Source of the DNA: Methylocystis sp.
GTDB taxonomy: Bacteria; Pseudomonadota; Alphaproteobacteria; Rhizobiales; Beijerinckiaceae
Direction: 5' to 3'
Assembly (NCBI GenBank): GCA_002929055.1
Contig: PERY01000014.1
Location: 1 to 64,000 of the forward strand
DNA length: 64,000 nucleotides
This document shows, one piece after another, positions 1 to 9,719 of the stretch (positions are counted from its first letter, which is position 1; each line of letters starts with the position of its first letter). Made by a program: the position numbers and the translations under genes. The notes below the pieces were generated by a model. The model saw nothing but the letters and a program-made list of their open reading frames with translations, searched no databases and was not told the DNA's origin.

Positions 1-1123
<1,123 letters not shown>

Positions 1124-1124
<1 letters not shown>

Positions 1125-1687
1125 CAGCCGACCTCTTTCATGCGTGTGCGGATTGAATTGAGCTTGGTGCGGACGCTGGCGTCGACCATGCGCGAACCGA
1201 GTTTGACGACGATGCCGCCGATGATCGACGGATCGGTGCGAACGTTGAGGCTCACCGACTTGCCGCCGGTCACGCCCGCGAGCGCCTGACGCAGCGCGGC
1301 TTCGTGATCGGGCTTCATCGGCGCGGCGACGGTGACGTCGGCGCGAACCAGACCCTTCGCCGTGTCGTGCAGGCTCTGATAGGCGGCGATCATGTCGGGA
1401 AGGACGAAGAGGCGGCGCTTGCTGGCGACGAGGCGGATGAAATTTGCGGCGATGCCGGAAATGCCCGCCGCGGAGAGAACCGCGTCGAGGGCCTTGACCT
1501 GCTCCTGAGCGGTGAAGACCGGGCTCTTGACGAGCCGCTTGAGGTCCGCGCTCTCGTTTACGAGGCTCTGGAACGCGGCGAGCGCGGCGGCGACCTCGTC
1601 AGTCGCGCGCTTTTCCGAAGCCAGGTCGTAAAGGGCGGAAGCGTAACGTCCTGCGACGCCGGAAAGCGAAACTCCGTCTTGAGCCAC
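1124..1687 (-). CDS. atpH: ATP synthase F1 subunit delta
   Basis: OSCP-type delta subunit (187 aa) that joins F1 to the peripheral stalk of ATP synthase. The sequence has the family layout: an all-helical N-terminal domain ([15 protein letters not shown]) and a C-terminal part with the conserved block [20 protein letters not shown] followed by KLNSI. Length is normal. It is the first gene of the atp operon and overlaps atpA by one base. Upstream lies a 277-bp intergenic stretch and then a divergent restriction-modification cassette rather than another housekeeping gene. Confidence 0.96.
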
Positions 1688-1964
1688 TTGGATCGCTCGT
1701 CAAATTCGCATCGCTCGAAGCGCCGGCCGCGACGCAAGTCGCCGTTCGCGGCAGATAGCGGTCAGCTTCGAAGCGACGGATGCTGTAGGAACAAGGAACG
1801 GGAGCAGCAACGCCCCAGTCCCAAGGCGAGCGCCTCGTAACACAGCGATTTTTGCGGCGCAACCCTTTGGCCCGATGCTGCCGGCTGCGCTCGACGAAAA
1901 ACAGACCTGTGGATTCTGTATTTGTTCCTAGCTTGGAGAATGGAAGACGGCTAAACTGCACACC
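1688..1964. other. Intergenic region between atpH and the divergent methyltransferase gene
   Basis: A 277-bp region that must hold the atp operon promoter (minus strand) and the promoter of the methyltransferase gene (plus strand). The right half, from about 1850, becomes visibly more AT-rich, in line with the following cassette. I could not pick out a convincing -35/-10 pair for either direction and see no open frame with coding character. Confidence 0.4.
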
Positions 1965-3341
1965 ATGAAAAATCCAGAGCCTGTCGAAAAAGAAACTTAT
2001 AAACCAAAGCGATATAGAGTCGTTTCCCTGTTTTCAGGGGCGATGGGTTTGGATTTGGGCCTTCACAAGACGGGCCGTTTCGAAGTGCTTGCCTGCCTGG
2101 AAAAGGAGCGGTCATTCTGCGATACGATCCGCGCGAACCGAGATCGCGGGAACCTGCCCCGAAGTCTTAAGGTATACGAAGGGGATATCAGCCAGTTCGA
2201 TCCTCTGCGAATTTTAGAAGACTGCGAGCTAAAGCCGGGCGAAGTTGATGTTCTACTGGGCGGGCCGCCTTGTCAGTCGTTCAGCACCGCGGGGCGACGC
2301 GGGACTGTTCAGGATCCGCGCGGGACTCTTCTTTGGGAGTACCTTCGTTTCATTGAAGCAGTTCGCCCCCGTTTCTTCATTATGGAAAACGTCCGAGGGC
2401 TGCTATCGGCCGCTTTGCGGCACCGCCCCATCGCTAAGCGCAAGGGAGAACCGCTTGAGCCAGACGAAGTGTCTGGGTCGGTGGTGCGCCGGTTTGCTGA
2501 CGATTTGCAGAAGATCGCCGGAGGCCCCTACCACATGGACTGCTTCGAGGTGAACGCGGTCAATTATGGCGCGCCACAGCTTCGCGAACGCGCCATTTTC
2601 ATTGGCAATCGGTTTAATACTTCCGTTGATTTTCCTGATCCGACGCATGGCCCGCATTCTGTCGATATGGCGCCAACACTTTTTGAGGCTCCGTCCCAAC
2701 TTAAGCCATGGAGAACGCTGAGAGATGCGATTGGTCATTTCACCGACCCCGGTGACATAATTATGGACTTTAGCCCGCGGAAAAAGAATTTCTTGAGCTT
2801 GGTGCCTCCGGGCTCCAATTGGCGGAGCCTTCCCGAACAATTACAACGAGAATCCATGGGAAAGGCTTGGGCGGCGAAAGGCGGCCGATCAGGATGGTGG
2901 CGGCGTCTTAGTTTTGACCTGCCCTGCCCAACATTGGTGACAATGCCAAATCATGCGAGCACCTCACTCTGTCACCCTACCGAAGTGCGTGCTCTCTCTC
3001 TGCGAGAATATGCGGCGATTCAGGAATTTCCATCTGATTGGGAGTTCTGCGGCACTACGAGCCAGCGTTACGCGCAGGTCGGCAATGCCGTACCTGTCCG
3101 CCTCGGGGAGGTCGCGGGGCAGGTTGTCGCCGAAGAAATGGACCGCCTTGGCGCTCGAGGTTGGAAACGTTCAGCGCGCGCGCCGGAGCATTACAGAGTG
3201 ATTTACGTGCAATCCCACGTGAGGACGCGCATGTGGTTCAAGCGCGGCGAGACATTTGTTTGGTCCGACGGCGAAGAAAACACCCACGCTACCTACGAGT
3301 CGCCGCAAACACTGCGACGAATTAGCGAAATGCGAGGGTAA
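1965..3341 (+). CDS. DNA (cytosine-5-)-methyltransferase, type II modification enzyme
   Basis: S-adenosylmethionine-dependent C5-cytosine methyltransferase, 458 aa. All main motifs are visible in order: motif I FSGAMGLDLG (about residues 23-32), motif IV GGPPCQSFS with catalytic Cys103, motif VI ENVRG, motif VIII APQLRERAIFIG, motif IX LSLREYAAIQEFP and motif X YAQVGNAVP. A C-terminal tail of roughly 75 residues follows motif X. The stretch before motif IX (target recognition region) gives no hint of the recognised sequence. Codon use is less GC-biased than in the neighbouring atp and mtnP genes, suggesting transfer. A likely restriction partner follows 46 bp downstream on the same strand. 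Confidence 0.93.
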   Translation: MKNPEPVEKETYKPKRYRVVSLFSGAMGLDLGLHKTGRFEVLACLEKERSFCDTIRANRDRGNLPRSLKVYEGDISQFDPLRILEDCELKPGEVDVLLGGPPCQSFSTAGRRGTVQDPRGTLLWEYLRFIEAVRPRFFIMENVRGLLSAALRHRPIAKRKGEPLEPDEVSGSVVRRFADDLQKIAGGPYHMDCFEVNAVNYGAPQLRERAIFIGNRFNTSVDFPDPTHGPHSVDMAPTLFEAPSQLKPWRTLRDAIGHFTDPGDIIMDFSPRKKNFLSLVPPGSNWRSLPEQLQRESMGKAWAAKGGRSGWWRRLSFDLPCPTLVTMPNHASTSLCHPTEVRALSLREYAAIQEFPSDWEFCGTTSQRYAQVGNAVPVRLGEVAGQVVAEEMDRLGARGWKRSARAPEHYRVIYVQSHVRTRMWFKRGETFVWSDGEENTHATYESPQTLRRISEMRG

Positions 3342-3387
3342 AGGACGTGACACAGGGCTCAACGAAGACATGATTTCGGTGAATTAA

Positions 3388-4371
3388 ATGGCGCGCGGGC
3401 ATAGCGACCTGCCGAGCACATCGGCTCCGATTAGGTTAGAAAAATCCAAAATCTTTGCAGCTTTGGCGCGCATTGATGCGAGTTCCGCGGCGCGCGACCG
3501 AGTCCTTCGGATGGAGTGCGATTTCCGTCGTCGAATTGACAGCCACATTAGCGCGCTTCCGGCATCGAGCGCGGAGTTCCGAAAGTTCAATACTAGCCCT
3601 TTCGTGCTCATGTTTTATTCGCGGCAACAGGGCTATCACCACGTATCCCAGATCGAGAAGGATATCATTCCTGCAAAAGTATTTTCCTCGATGGAAACAT
3701 CGGCTGGCCGGATGGTTGAAACGGTCGCTTTGCCTGTCTACGGCTGGCAAGCGGTACCGAGCACGATGCACTCTGTGGAGTCCGTAATAGACGGTTGCAA
3801 GGAGACCAACGACGGCACTTTCATGGCCGCGACTCTCAAGAGCGGGCCTCGGTGCCTGAACGACGAAATGGCAAAGGACATCGGCGTCGATGTCGTGACA
3901 CATGCCCGCTCCTGGGCAACCAATCACAATTCGCAAGCTGTCGAATTCACTTACGGCGTCCTCTATGGAACGAAGAGGCAATCGAACAAGAAGGATTGGC
4001 ACATTCTCCGCAATATGGGCCAAGTTTTGCCTTCGTCCGTGGAATTAACCGAATCATGGAAGAACCGTTGGTCTCTTCGTTACAAGGACGACGACCTCGT
4101 GGTAAGCGCGACAGTAAGGGTAGGTATTGAGTGGTGGGACTACCTTGGAGACCGCGACACTTGGTTGGAGATATGCGTGTCGTTGATACGCGCCTGTGTC
4201 TTGCCTGCCAATCCGGAGGCATCAACCCCTAATTACGCGATTTTCGATCTTGCCAGTATAATAGATACATCCTGCCTTCCTGACGATTATAATGTCTCGC
4301 TCTTGCAACGGAGCCAGCTTGAGTGGCTGCTGTTCCTTAGTCGTCATTTTTGCGACGAGCTTGTTCCCTGA
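3388..4371 (+). CDS. Probable type II restriction endonuclease partner of the C5-methyltransferase
   Basis: Protein of 327 aa with no signal peptide or membrane segment. Its position directly behind a C5-methyltransferase and its shared AT-richer codon use mark it as the cognate restriction enzyme. Blocks such as SSMETSAGRMVE, LPVYGWQAV, a VIDG segment followed 11-12 residues later by AATLKSGPRCLNDEM, and YGVLYGTKRQSNKKDWHIL look like a conserved enzyme family and recall the PmeII-type endonucleases from memory. The Asp of VIDG and the Lys of TLKSG would fit a variant PD-(D/E)XK core in which the middle acidic residue is replaced; this is an inference. Recognition sequence unknown. Confidence 0.7.
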   Translation: MARGHSDLPSTSAPIRLEKSKIFAALARIDASSAARDRVLRMECDFRRRIDSHISALPASSAEFRKFNTSPFVLMFYSRQQGYHHVSQIEKDIIPAKVFSSMETSAGRMVETVALPVYGWQAVPSTMHSVESVIDGCKETNDGTFMAATLKSGPRCLNDEMAKDIGVDVVTHARSWATNHNSQAVEFTYGVLYGTKRQSNKKDWHILRNMGQVLPSSVELTESWKNRWSLRYKDDDLVVSATVRVGIEWWDYLGDRDTWLEICVSLIRACVLPANPEASTPNYAIFDLASIIDTSCLPDDYNVSLLQRSQLEWLLFLSRHFCDELVP

Positions 4372-4452
4372 AATCGTCATATCGGAGTTAATCATGACCG
4401 ATCTGAAATTGGCGAACTTCGTAGCAAGCCAGGCAAATCTGAGGGAAATGTG

Positions 4453-5328
4453 ATGGCGAAATCCGTCGTCGGCATTATCGGGGGGTCCGGCGTCTATGAT
4501 CTGCCCGGCGCAGAAAATGTGCGCCGCGAGCGAATTTCGACCCCCTGGGGCGAGCCTTCCGACGAACTGGTCTTCGGCGAGATCGGCGGCACGCAGGCGG
4601 TCTTTCTGCCGCGCCACGGCCGCGGACACCGGCTCTCGCCCTCGACCATCAACTATCGCGCGAACATCGACGCGATGAAGCGCGCGGGCGTCACCGACAT
4701 CATTTCGGTCTCCGCCTGCGGCTCGTTCAAATCACAGTTTTATCCGGGCCTTTTCGTGCTGGTCGACCAATTCGTCGACCGCACCTTTGCGCGACAGTCT
4801 TCGTTTTTCGGCGATGGCTGCGTCGCGCATGTGTCGATGGCGCACCCCATCGCGCCGAAGCTCTCCGCACGCATTGCGAAGGCCGCGCGCGACGAGAATA
4901 TCGAGATCGCCGTCGGCGGCACATATGTCTGCATGGAAGGCCCGCAATTCTCGACCTACGCCGAATCGCTGCACTACAAGGCTTGCGGCTTCGATCTCAT
5001 CGGCATGACGGCGATGCCGGAGGCGAAACTCGCGCGCGAAGCGGAGATTTCCTACGCGACGATCGCCATGGTGACGGATTTCGATTGCTGGCACCCGGAA
5101 CACGACCATGTGGACGTGGCGTCCGTGATTCAAATCGTGCGGGAAAACTCCGCCAGGGCGGCGCGGCTCGTCGCCCGCGTGCTGCAGGATTTTCCCGCCG
5201 AGCACGAGCCCTGCCCCATCGGCTCCGACCGCGGGCTGGACAACGCGATTCTCACGACGCCCGACGCGCGCGATCCGGCGCTGCTGAAGAAACTTGACGC
5301 GGTGATGAAGCGGTTGAATGGCGCCTAG
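4453..5328 (+). CDS. mtnP: S-methyl-5'-thioadenosine phosphorylase
   Basis: Cytosolic purine phosphorylase (291 aa) that splits 5'-methylthioadenosine into adenine and 5-methylthioribose-1-phosphate. The N-terminus VGIIGGSGVYDLPG, the LPRHGRGH phosphate/nucleoside-site block, the CMEGPQFST stretch and the GMTAMPEAKLAREAEI signature are all classic for the MtnP branch. ATG 4453 is preceded at 7-bp spacing by GAGGG; a GTG codon just upstream (4450) is a possible alternative. The released adenine would be recycled by the Apt enzyme encoded a little downstream. The 3' end overlaps the convergent small gene by four bases. Confidence 0.95.
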   Translation: MAKSVVGIIGGSGVYDLPGAENVRRERISTPWGEPSDELVFGEIGGTQAVFLPRHGRGHRLSPSTINYRANIDAMKRAGVTDIISVSACGSFKSQFYPGLFVLVDQFVDRTFARQSSFFGDGCVAHVSMAHPIAPKLSARIAKAARDENIEIAVGGTYVCMEGPQFSTYAESLHYKACGFDLIGMTAMPEAKLAREAEISYATIAMVTDFDCWHPEHDHVDVASVIQIVRENSARAARLVARVLQDFPAEHEPCPIGSDRGLDNAILTTPDARDPALLKKLDAVMKRLNGA

Positions 5329-5606
5329 TAATACCACCACCCATTCCGCCACTGGCCCTGCAGCCGCAGGGGCGGCGCGGGGCGGCGGGCGGTGACGTTG
5401 CTCCCGTAATAGTCACCCGTATAGCTGCAGCCGAAGCAGCCGCCATAGCCCTGCTGGCCCGGGCCGAAATCTCCCTGCTGCGGAGGCGGGGGCTGGGACG
5501 GGCGCGGCGGATATCCGCCCCACATCGGCGGCGCCGGCGGCATGCCCTGCGCCTGCGCGAGGGAGCCGACAGACAGCAAAACCAGAATAGCGAACAGGCG
5601 CGGCAT
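5325..5606 (-). CDS. Small exported proline/glycine-rich protein
   Basis: Predicted 93-aa protein. Residues 1-19 form a signal peptide (hydrophobic core [12 protein letters not shown], likely cut after AQA). The mature part is rich in Pro, Gly, Gln and Tyr, has two cysteines in the segment GGCFGCSY and ends in WRNGWWYY. No known domain is recognised. It converges on mtnP with a four-base overlap of the stops and its start faces the apt promoter region. A structural or envelope role is possible but nothing in the sequence proves it. Confidence 0.65.
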   Translation of the reverse strand: MPRLFAILVLLSVGSLAQAQGMPPAPPMWGGYPPRPSQPPPPQQGDFGPGQQGYGGCFGCSYTGDYYGSNVTARRPAPPLRLQGQWRNGWWYY

Positions 5607-5730
5607 CGGGGATACGTCCTTGGAGGTTTACTGGCCTGAGTGTATGGAGCTTGGCTGCGCGCGCCAGCGCGAATTCAACCTATGGCTGAAACCGCTCCAG
5701 CTTCACGAAAGCTCGCCCAAGGAAAGCTCT

Positions 5731-6258
5731 ATGCCGCTTCGCGCCTCGATCCGCACCATCCCCGACTACCCCAAGAAGGGCATTCTCTTTCGCGACATCA
5801 CGACTTTGCTCGGCGACCCCAAGGCGTTCCGCAAGGCGGTGGACGAGCTGGTGCAGCCCTGGGCGGGCGCGAAGATCGAGAAAGTCGCGGGCATGGAGGC
5901 GCGCGGGTTCATTCTGGGCGGCGCCGTCGCCCATCAGCTTTCGGCGGGTTTCGTTCCCATCCGTAAAAAAGGCAAACTGCCGCACAAGACTGTCTCCATG
6001 TCCTACGAACTGGAATACGGGACCGACGAGATGGAGATGCATGTCGACGCCGTCGCGCAAGGCGAAAAGGTCATTCTCGTCGACGACCTGATCGCAACAG
6101 GCGGGACGGCGGAAGGCGCCATCAAGCTGCTTCAGAAGATGGGCGCGAATGTCGTCGCCGCCTGTTTCGTGATCGACCTGCCGGACCTTGGCGGCGCGAA
6201 GAAGATCGAGGCGCTGGGCGTGCCGGTTCGCACGCTCGTCGCCTTCGAGGGACATTGA
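5731..6258 (+). CDS. apt: Adenine phosphoribosyltransferase
   Basis: Salvage enzyme (175 aa, normal length) that makes AMP from adenine and PRPP. It starts with the family-typical [20 protein letters not shown], contains the [11 protein letters not shown] block and ends the catalytic part with the PRPP-binding loop [16 protein letters not shown]. The frame is open to 5542, but ATG 5731 is preferred because it has AAGGAAAG a few bases upstream and matches the start of homologues. The pairing with mtnP about 400 bp upstream suggests a small methylthioadenosine/adenine recycling locus. Confidence 0.95.
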   Translation: MPLRASIRTIPDYPKKGILFRDITTLLGDPKAFRKAVDELVQPWAGAKIEKVAGMEARGFILGGAVAHQLSAGFVPIRKKGKLPHKTVSMSYELEYGTDEMEMHVDAVAQGEKVILVDDLIATGGTAEGAIKLLQKMGANVVAACFVIDLPDLGGAKKIEALGVPVRTLVAFEGH

Positions 6259-6322
6259 AGGTCAAGTTTACGATCCGTTTGCCACGTCGAGGCCCAGCCA
6301 ATAGGATGCGCCCGCACTACCC

Positions 6323-7852
6323 ATGAAGCCGCGTCTCACCCATCTCCTGTTCGCCACGGTCGCCCTCGCCGCCATTCTCGGCGGCGTGGCGGTGCTGCGC
6401 TACATGCCGGGACAGGGCGGGACGCGCGGCGCGCAGAAGCAGACGGCGATGGTGGGCGCGCCGCATCCGGCCGGGGGCTCCATCCTGCCGGGCCTGCGCC
6501 GCACGACCGCGCCCCCGCAGGCCGCCCGGACGCCAGTCGCGCCGCCGCCCGTCGCGCCGCTTCCGCCCGTCGCCCAGAGCCCGCAGCCGGCGCCGCCCTT
6601 GCCCGAGGCGCCGCCCTTAGCGCAAGCATCCGCGCCCGCGCCTGCCCTTGCCCCTGCCCCTGCCCCTGCCCCAGTCGCCGAGACGCAGGCCGAGGGCGTC
6701 GAGGGCCTCGTCTCCTTCCCGCCGGAGGCGCCGGTCCCGCCCGCGCGCCCCGCCGATCTCGCCAGGGCGCCGGCCGTGCCGCTGCCGCCCACGCGCCCGA
6801 GCGATCTCGCCGCGCTCGAGACGCCCGCGCCCGAGCCCTCCGCCGCCACGCCGCAGCCAGCCCCCGCTCAGCCCGCCGCGCCCCAGACCCAACCGCAGCC
6901 GCCCCAGTCGCAACCCTGGAGCTTCCCCTGGCCGCAGGCGCATCAGCCCGCGCCAGAGACGCCCCAGGCTCCCGGAGCCGCCCCGGCGCCGGTCTACGCC
7001 GATGTGCCGACGCCGCCGACGCGCCCCGCCGACCTCGAGGCGCTCGCCGCCCGCGCCGCACAACCGGCGCAGCAGGCCGCCGCAGCCCCGGCGACCGCGC
7101 CCGCCGCCGAAAGCGCGCCCGCCGCAAGCGCCGCGCAGGGCCAGCAGGTCGCCCGCCTGCCGGAGCCCGCGCTGCGCCCCGCGCCCGACGACGCCTTTAC
7201 GGCCCCACCGCCGAAGGTCGGGATGGGCGACCCGGTTTTCGTGCGCATCTTCAAGCAGGAAGGCCAGCTCGAGCTGTGGCTCAAGAAGGGCGGCCGCTAT
7301 ACGCTCTACAAGACGTTCCCGATCTGCAAATGGTCCGGCAGGCTCGGACCCAAGATTCGGGAGGCGGACTATCAGTCGCCCGAAGGCTTCTACAGCGTCT
7401 CGGCCAAGCAACTGAATCCGCATTCGAACTACTATCGCGCTTTCAATGTCGGCTATCCCAACGCCTTCGACCGGCAGAACGGCCGCACCGGCGGGCTGGT
7501 GATGGTGCACGGCTCCTGCAAGTCGGTCGGCTGCTTCGCCATGACCGACCGGGGCATCGAGGAAATCTACGGTTTCGTCGAAGCGGCGTTGCGCGCGGGA
7601 CAGAAGGAAATTCCCGTCCACATCTTCCCCTTCCGCATGAGCGAGCACAATATCGCCCGCGAGACAGGGGGCGGCTGGCTCGCCTTCGTCGCGGGGGGCG
7701 GCTATGCGCAATGGTCGGAGTTCTGGAAGAACCTCAAGCAGGGCCACGACCTCTTCGAGCAGACGGGCGAACCGCCTGTCGCCTTCGCCTGCGGCGACCA
7801 TTATGAGTTCGGGGGCGGTTCCGCGACCTGCCGCCGCGTCGCCGGCTGGTGA
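6323..7852 (+). CDS. L,D-transpeptidase (YafK/YkuD type) with long proline-rich linker
   Basis: Predicted 509-aa protein. Residues 1-30 hold a membrane anchor or uncleaved signal (HLLFATVALAAILGGVAVL). Residues about 40-290 are a low-complexity Pro/Ala linker with recurring PPTRPADL units, probably spanning the periplasm or cell wall. The C-terminal catalytic domain (about 300-450) matches the YafK branch: FVRIFKQEGQLELWL, TFPICKWSGRLGPK and the active-site signature MVHGSCKSVGCFAMTD with catalytic Cys near residue 404. Such enzymes form or trim 3-3 crosslinks in peptidoglycan or attach proteins to it. The linker is unusually long for the family. Confidence 0.85.
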   Translation: MKPRLTHLLFATVALAAILGGVAVLRYMPGQGGTRGAQKQTAMVGAPHPAGGSILPGLRRTTAPPQAARTPVAPPPVAPLPPVAQSPQPAPPLPEAPPLAQASAPAPALAPAPAPAPVAETQAEGVEGLVSFPPEAPVPPARPADLARAPAVPLPPTRPSDLAALETPAPEPSAATPQPAPAQPAAPQTQPQPPQSQPWSFPWPQAHQPAPETPQAPGAAPAPVYADVPTPPTRPADLEALAARAAQPAQQAAAAPATAPAAESAPAASAAQGQQVARLPEPALRPAPDDAFTAPPPKVGMGDPVFVRIFKQEGQLELWLKKGGRYTLYKTFPICKWSGRLGPKIREADYQSPEGFYSVSAKQLNPHSNYYRAFNVGYPNAFDRQNGRTGGLVMVHGSCKSVGCFAMTDRGIEEIYGFVEAALRAGQKEIPVHIFPFRMSEHNIARETGGGWLAFVAGGGYAQWSEFWKNLKQGHDLFEQTGEPPVAFACGDHYEFGGGSATCRRVAGW

Positions 7853-7943
7853 TGTTCAGGGACGCTTCAGCCGTAAAAGCGCTAGATCGTCCGCTCCCGC
7901 GTTAGTGGGAGCGAACACCCCGGCCCCATAGGAAACCATCGCC

Positions 7944-8282
7944 ATGCGCATCGCCCTAAACGCCCTTCTCATCGCGGCGGTCGCCGCGCCGCTTTCTGGA
8001 TCGAGCGCGCTGGCTGGCCCGAATGTGGCGCTCTGCCTCGCCATCCAGAACAATTACAACCATTGCATCGTCCAGCAGCAGAGAGGCGGCGGCTGGCATG
8101 GTGGGTATGGGGGCGGCTATGGCGGCTATGGGGGAGGATATGGCGGCGGTTATGGCGGCTACGACGGCTATGACGACGACGACGGATATTACCGCCAGCA
8201 GCGGCGGGCGGCCCGCGGCGCCCGCGCCCAGCAGGCCTGCATGCCCTGGCTGATCCAGTTGCAAGCCAACCACTGCTTCTAG
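7944..8282 (+). CDS. Small exported glycine/tyrosine-rich protein
   Basis: 112-aa protein with a signal peptide (residues 1-24, ending SSALA). The mature part begins with two cysteines (ALCLAIQNNYNHC), continues into about 35 residues of GGY/GGGY repeats and an acidic DDDD patch, then an Arg-rich stretch, and ends QACMPWLIQLQANHCF with two more cysteines. The four cysteines flanking the glycine-rich loop suggest two disulfides in the periplasm. Function unknown; no family recognised. Confidence 0.65.
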   Translation: MRIALNALLIAAVAAPLSGSSALAGPNVALCLAIQNNYNHCIVQQQRGGGWHGGYGGGYGGYGGGYGGGYGGYDGYDDDDGYYRQQRRAARGARAQQACMPWLIQLQANHCF

Positions 8283-8327
8283 AAACCCGCGAACGGGCGC
8301 GGCGCGGCGGCCGCGCCCTTCAGCCGC

Positions 8328-8648
8328 CTATTTGTAGCCCGGGCAGGCTCCGTCCGACTGCTTTGCGACCTTCGCCGCGCGGCGCTCGCAGTCGTTGCCA
8401 TAGGTCTTGCCGTCGCATCCGCAGACAGGCATGTATTCCTTCGTGCAGATCGTCGGCACGCTGATGCATGTCCCCGCGACGTCCGCGCCCTTGCATTTGC
8501 CCAGTTCAGGATCGCACCACAGCCCCTTGTCGCATTGGATGCCCGCTATCCCGGCGCACATCTCGCCCATCTTGGCGGCGGGAGCCGGCAGGGAGGAGGC
8601 AAGAAGTCCCGCGGCCGCAAACGCGAGGGTTCTGAGAAACTTTCTCAT
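8328..8648 (-). CDS. Exported Kazal-type protease-inhibitor-like protein
   Basis: 106 aa. A clear signal peptide (residues 1-24, RTLAFAAAGLLASSLPAPAA) is followed by two cysteine-rich segments. The first (about 30-55, CAGIAGIQCDKGLWC) resembles a small insulin-growth-factor-binding-like knot. The second (about 65-104, CTKEYMPVCGCDGKTYGNDC and a later GAC) has the spacing of the Kazal serine-protease-inhibitor domain, including the VCGCDGKTYGN core. It lies divergent from the rplU promoter. Such proteins occur in scattered proteobacteria; the target protease here is unknown. Confidence 0.8.
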   Translation of the reverse strand: MRKFLRTLAFAAAGLLASSLPAPAAKMGEMCAGIAGIQCDKGLWCDPELGKCKGADVAGTCISVPTICTKEYMPVCGCDGKTYGNDCERRAAKVAKQSDGACPGYK

Positions 8649-8729
8649 GGAAATCGCTCCTTCGATGACAAATAATAAAATACCGCTTCGACTTAACGCG
8701 CTCCGCCCCGCTCGCGTTCCATCGCCCCA

Positions 8730-8758
8730 TTGACAAAAACGGCGCAGGCGCGCTATCT
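8730..8758 (+). promoter_or_regulatory. Sigma-70-type promoter of rplU-rpmA
   Basis: TTGACA at 8730-8735, a 17-bp spacer and CTATCT at 8753-8758, which is very close to the alphaproteobacterial housekeeping consensus. The transcript would have a leader of about 130 nt before rplU, where autogenous ribosomal-protein control could act. Confidence 0.75.
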
Positions 8759-8896
8759 CTCGCCCGCTAAGGCGCGGCGGGTTTCGCCGCGCTTTTCATT
8801 TGCGCTCCGGCGCAAAAAACCAACCGGTCCACTGCCAAAAAGCCGGCCTGTCTGCAAAAAGCGGAACAAGAGCCGGGTTGAACACGAGGAAAACCG

Positions 8897-9199
8897 ATGT
8901 TCGCAGTCATCAAAACCGGCGGCAAGCAGTATAGCGTGTCCGCTGGCGATATCATCACGGTCATGGCGCTTGAAGGCGCGCCGGGCGACAAGGTCAGCTT
9001 CGACGAGGTGCTGATGCTCGGGGGCGATTCCCCCAAAATCGGCGCTCCCACCGTCGCGGGCGCTTCCGTCTCGGCCGAAATTGTCGAGCAGGCGCGCAGC
9101 GAGAAGTCGATCGCCTTCAAGAAGCGCCGCCGCCAGAACTCCAAGCGCAAGCGCGGCCACCGTCAGGACTTGACCCGCGTCAAGATTCTTTCAATCTAA
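8897..9199 (+). CDS. rplU: 50S ribosomal protein L21
   Basis: L21 of the large ribosomal subunit, 100 aa. The N-terminus [14 protein letters not shown] and the basic stretch [16 protein letters not shown] that contacts 23S rRNA are diagnostic. It is followed 60 bp later by rpmA, the conserved bacterial pairing, and both sit behind the promoter at 8730. The leader (8760-8896) is the site where L21 leader elements are found in other bacteria; I did not fold it. Confidence 0.97.
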   Translation: MFAVIKTGGKQYSVSAGDIITVMALEGAPGDKVSFDEVLMLGGDSPKIGAPTVAGASVSAEIVEQARSEKSIAFKKRRRQNSKRKRGHRQDLTRVKILSI

Positions 9200-9259
9200 T
9201 CCAACCGAATTCATGGCGGCCACGGCGCCGCCGCAGAAAGAACAACTCGGAGCAGGACA

Positions 9260-9526
9260 ATGGCTCACAAGAAAGCTGGCGGCTCGTCGCGCAACGGCCG
9301 CGACTCGGACGGGCGGCGCCTCGGCGTCAAGAAATTCGGCGGCGAAGCCGTCGTCGCTGGCAATATCATTATTCGCCAGCGCGGCACCAAGTGGCATCCC
9401 GGCCGCAACATCGGCATGGGCAAGGACCACACGCTCTTCGCCCTCGTCGACGGCAGGGTGGAATTCAAGGCCGTCCGCGGACGCTCGAGCGTATCCGTGG
9501 TCCCGGCCGCCCAGGCCGCAGAGTAA
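9260..9526 (+). CDS. rpmA: 50S ribosomal protein L27
   Basis: L27, 88 aa, whose N-terminal tail reaches the peptidyl-transferase centre. The sequence begins [20 protein letters not shown] and continues [11 protein letters not shown], standard for the family, with no N-terminal cleavage extension of the Firmicutes type. Second gene of the rplU operon; a hairpin follows before the GNAT gene. Confidence 0.97.
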   Translation: MAHKKAGGSSRNGRDSDGRRLGVKKFGGEAVVAGNIIIRQRGTKWHPGRNIGMGKDHTLFALVDGRVEFKAVRGRSSVSVVPAAQAAE

Positions 9527-9648
9527 GGCGGACGGATCGTCAAGCGACCCGCCGCCGGCCAATTCCCCGGCGGACAGGTCGCATCCGACCCGCTTCAGGA
9601 GCAAGACGCTCTCTGGCGAATGTCCGGAAAAGCCCTAACTAGGCTTCT

Positions 9649-9678
9649 AGGGGAAAGCGGCCGCGCTTTCCCCTTTGT
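9649..9678 (+). terminator. Hairpin after rplU-rpmA
   Basis: A perfect 10-bp stem (AGGGGAAAGC at 9649-9658 with GCTTTCCCCT at 9665-9674) closed by a 6-nt loop and followed by TTGTC. The T tract is weak, so it may terminate only part of transcription and let some through to the GNAT gene and obgE. Confidence 0.55.
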
Positions 9679-9719
9679 CACGTCCGGGGCCGCATTCGGT
9701 CTTTCGCTTGGAGCTATTG

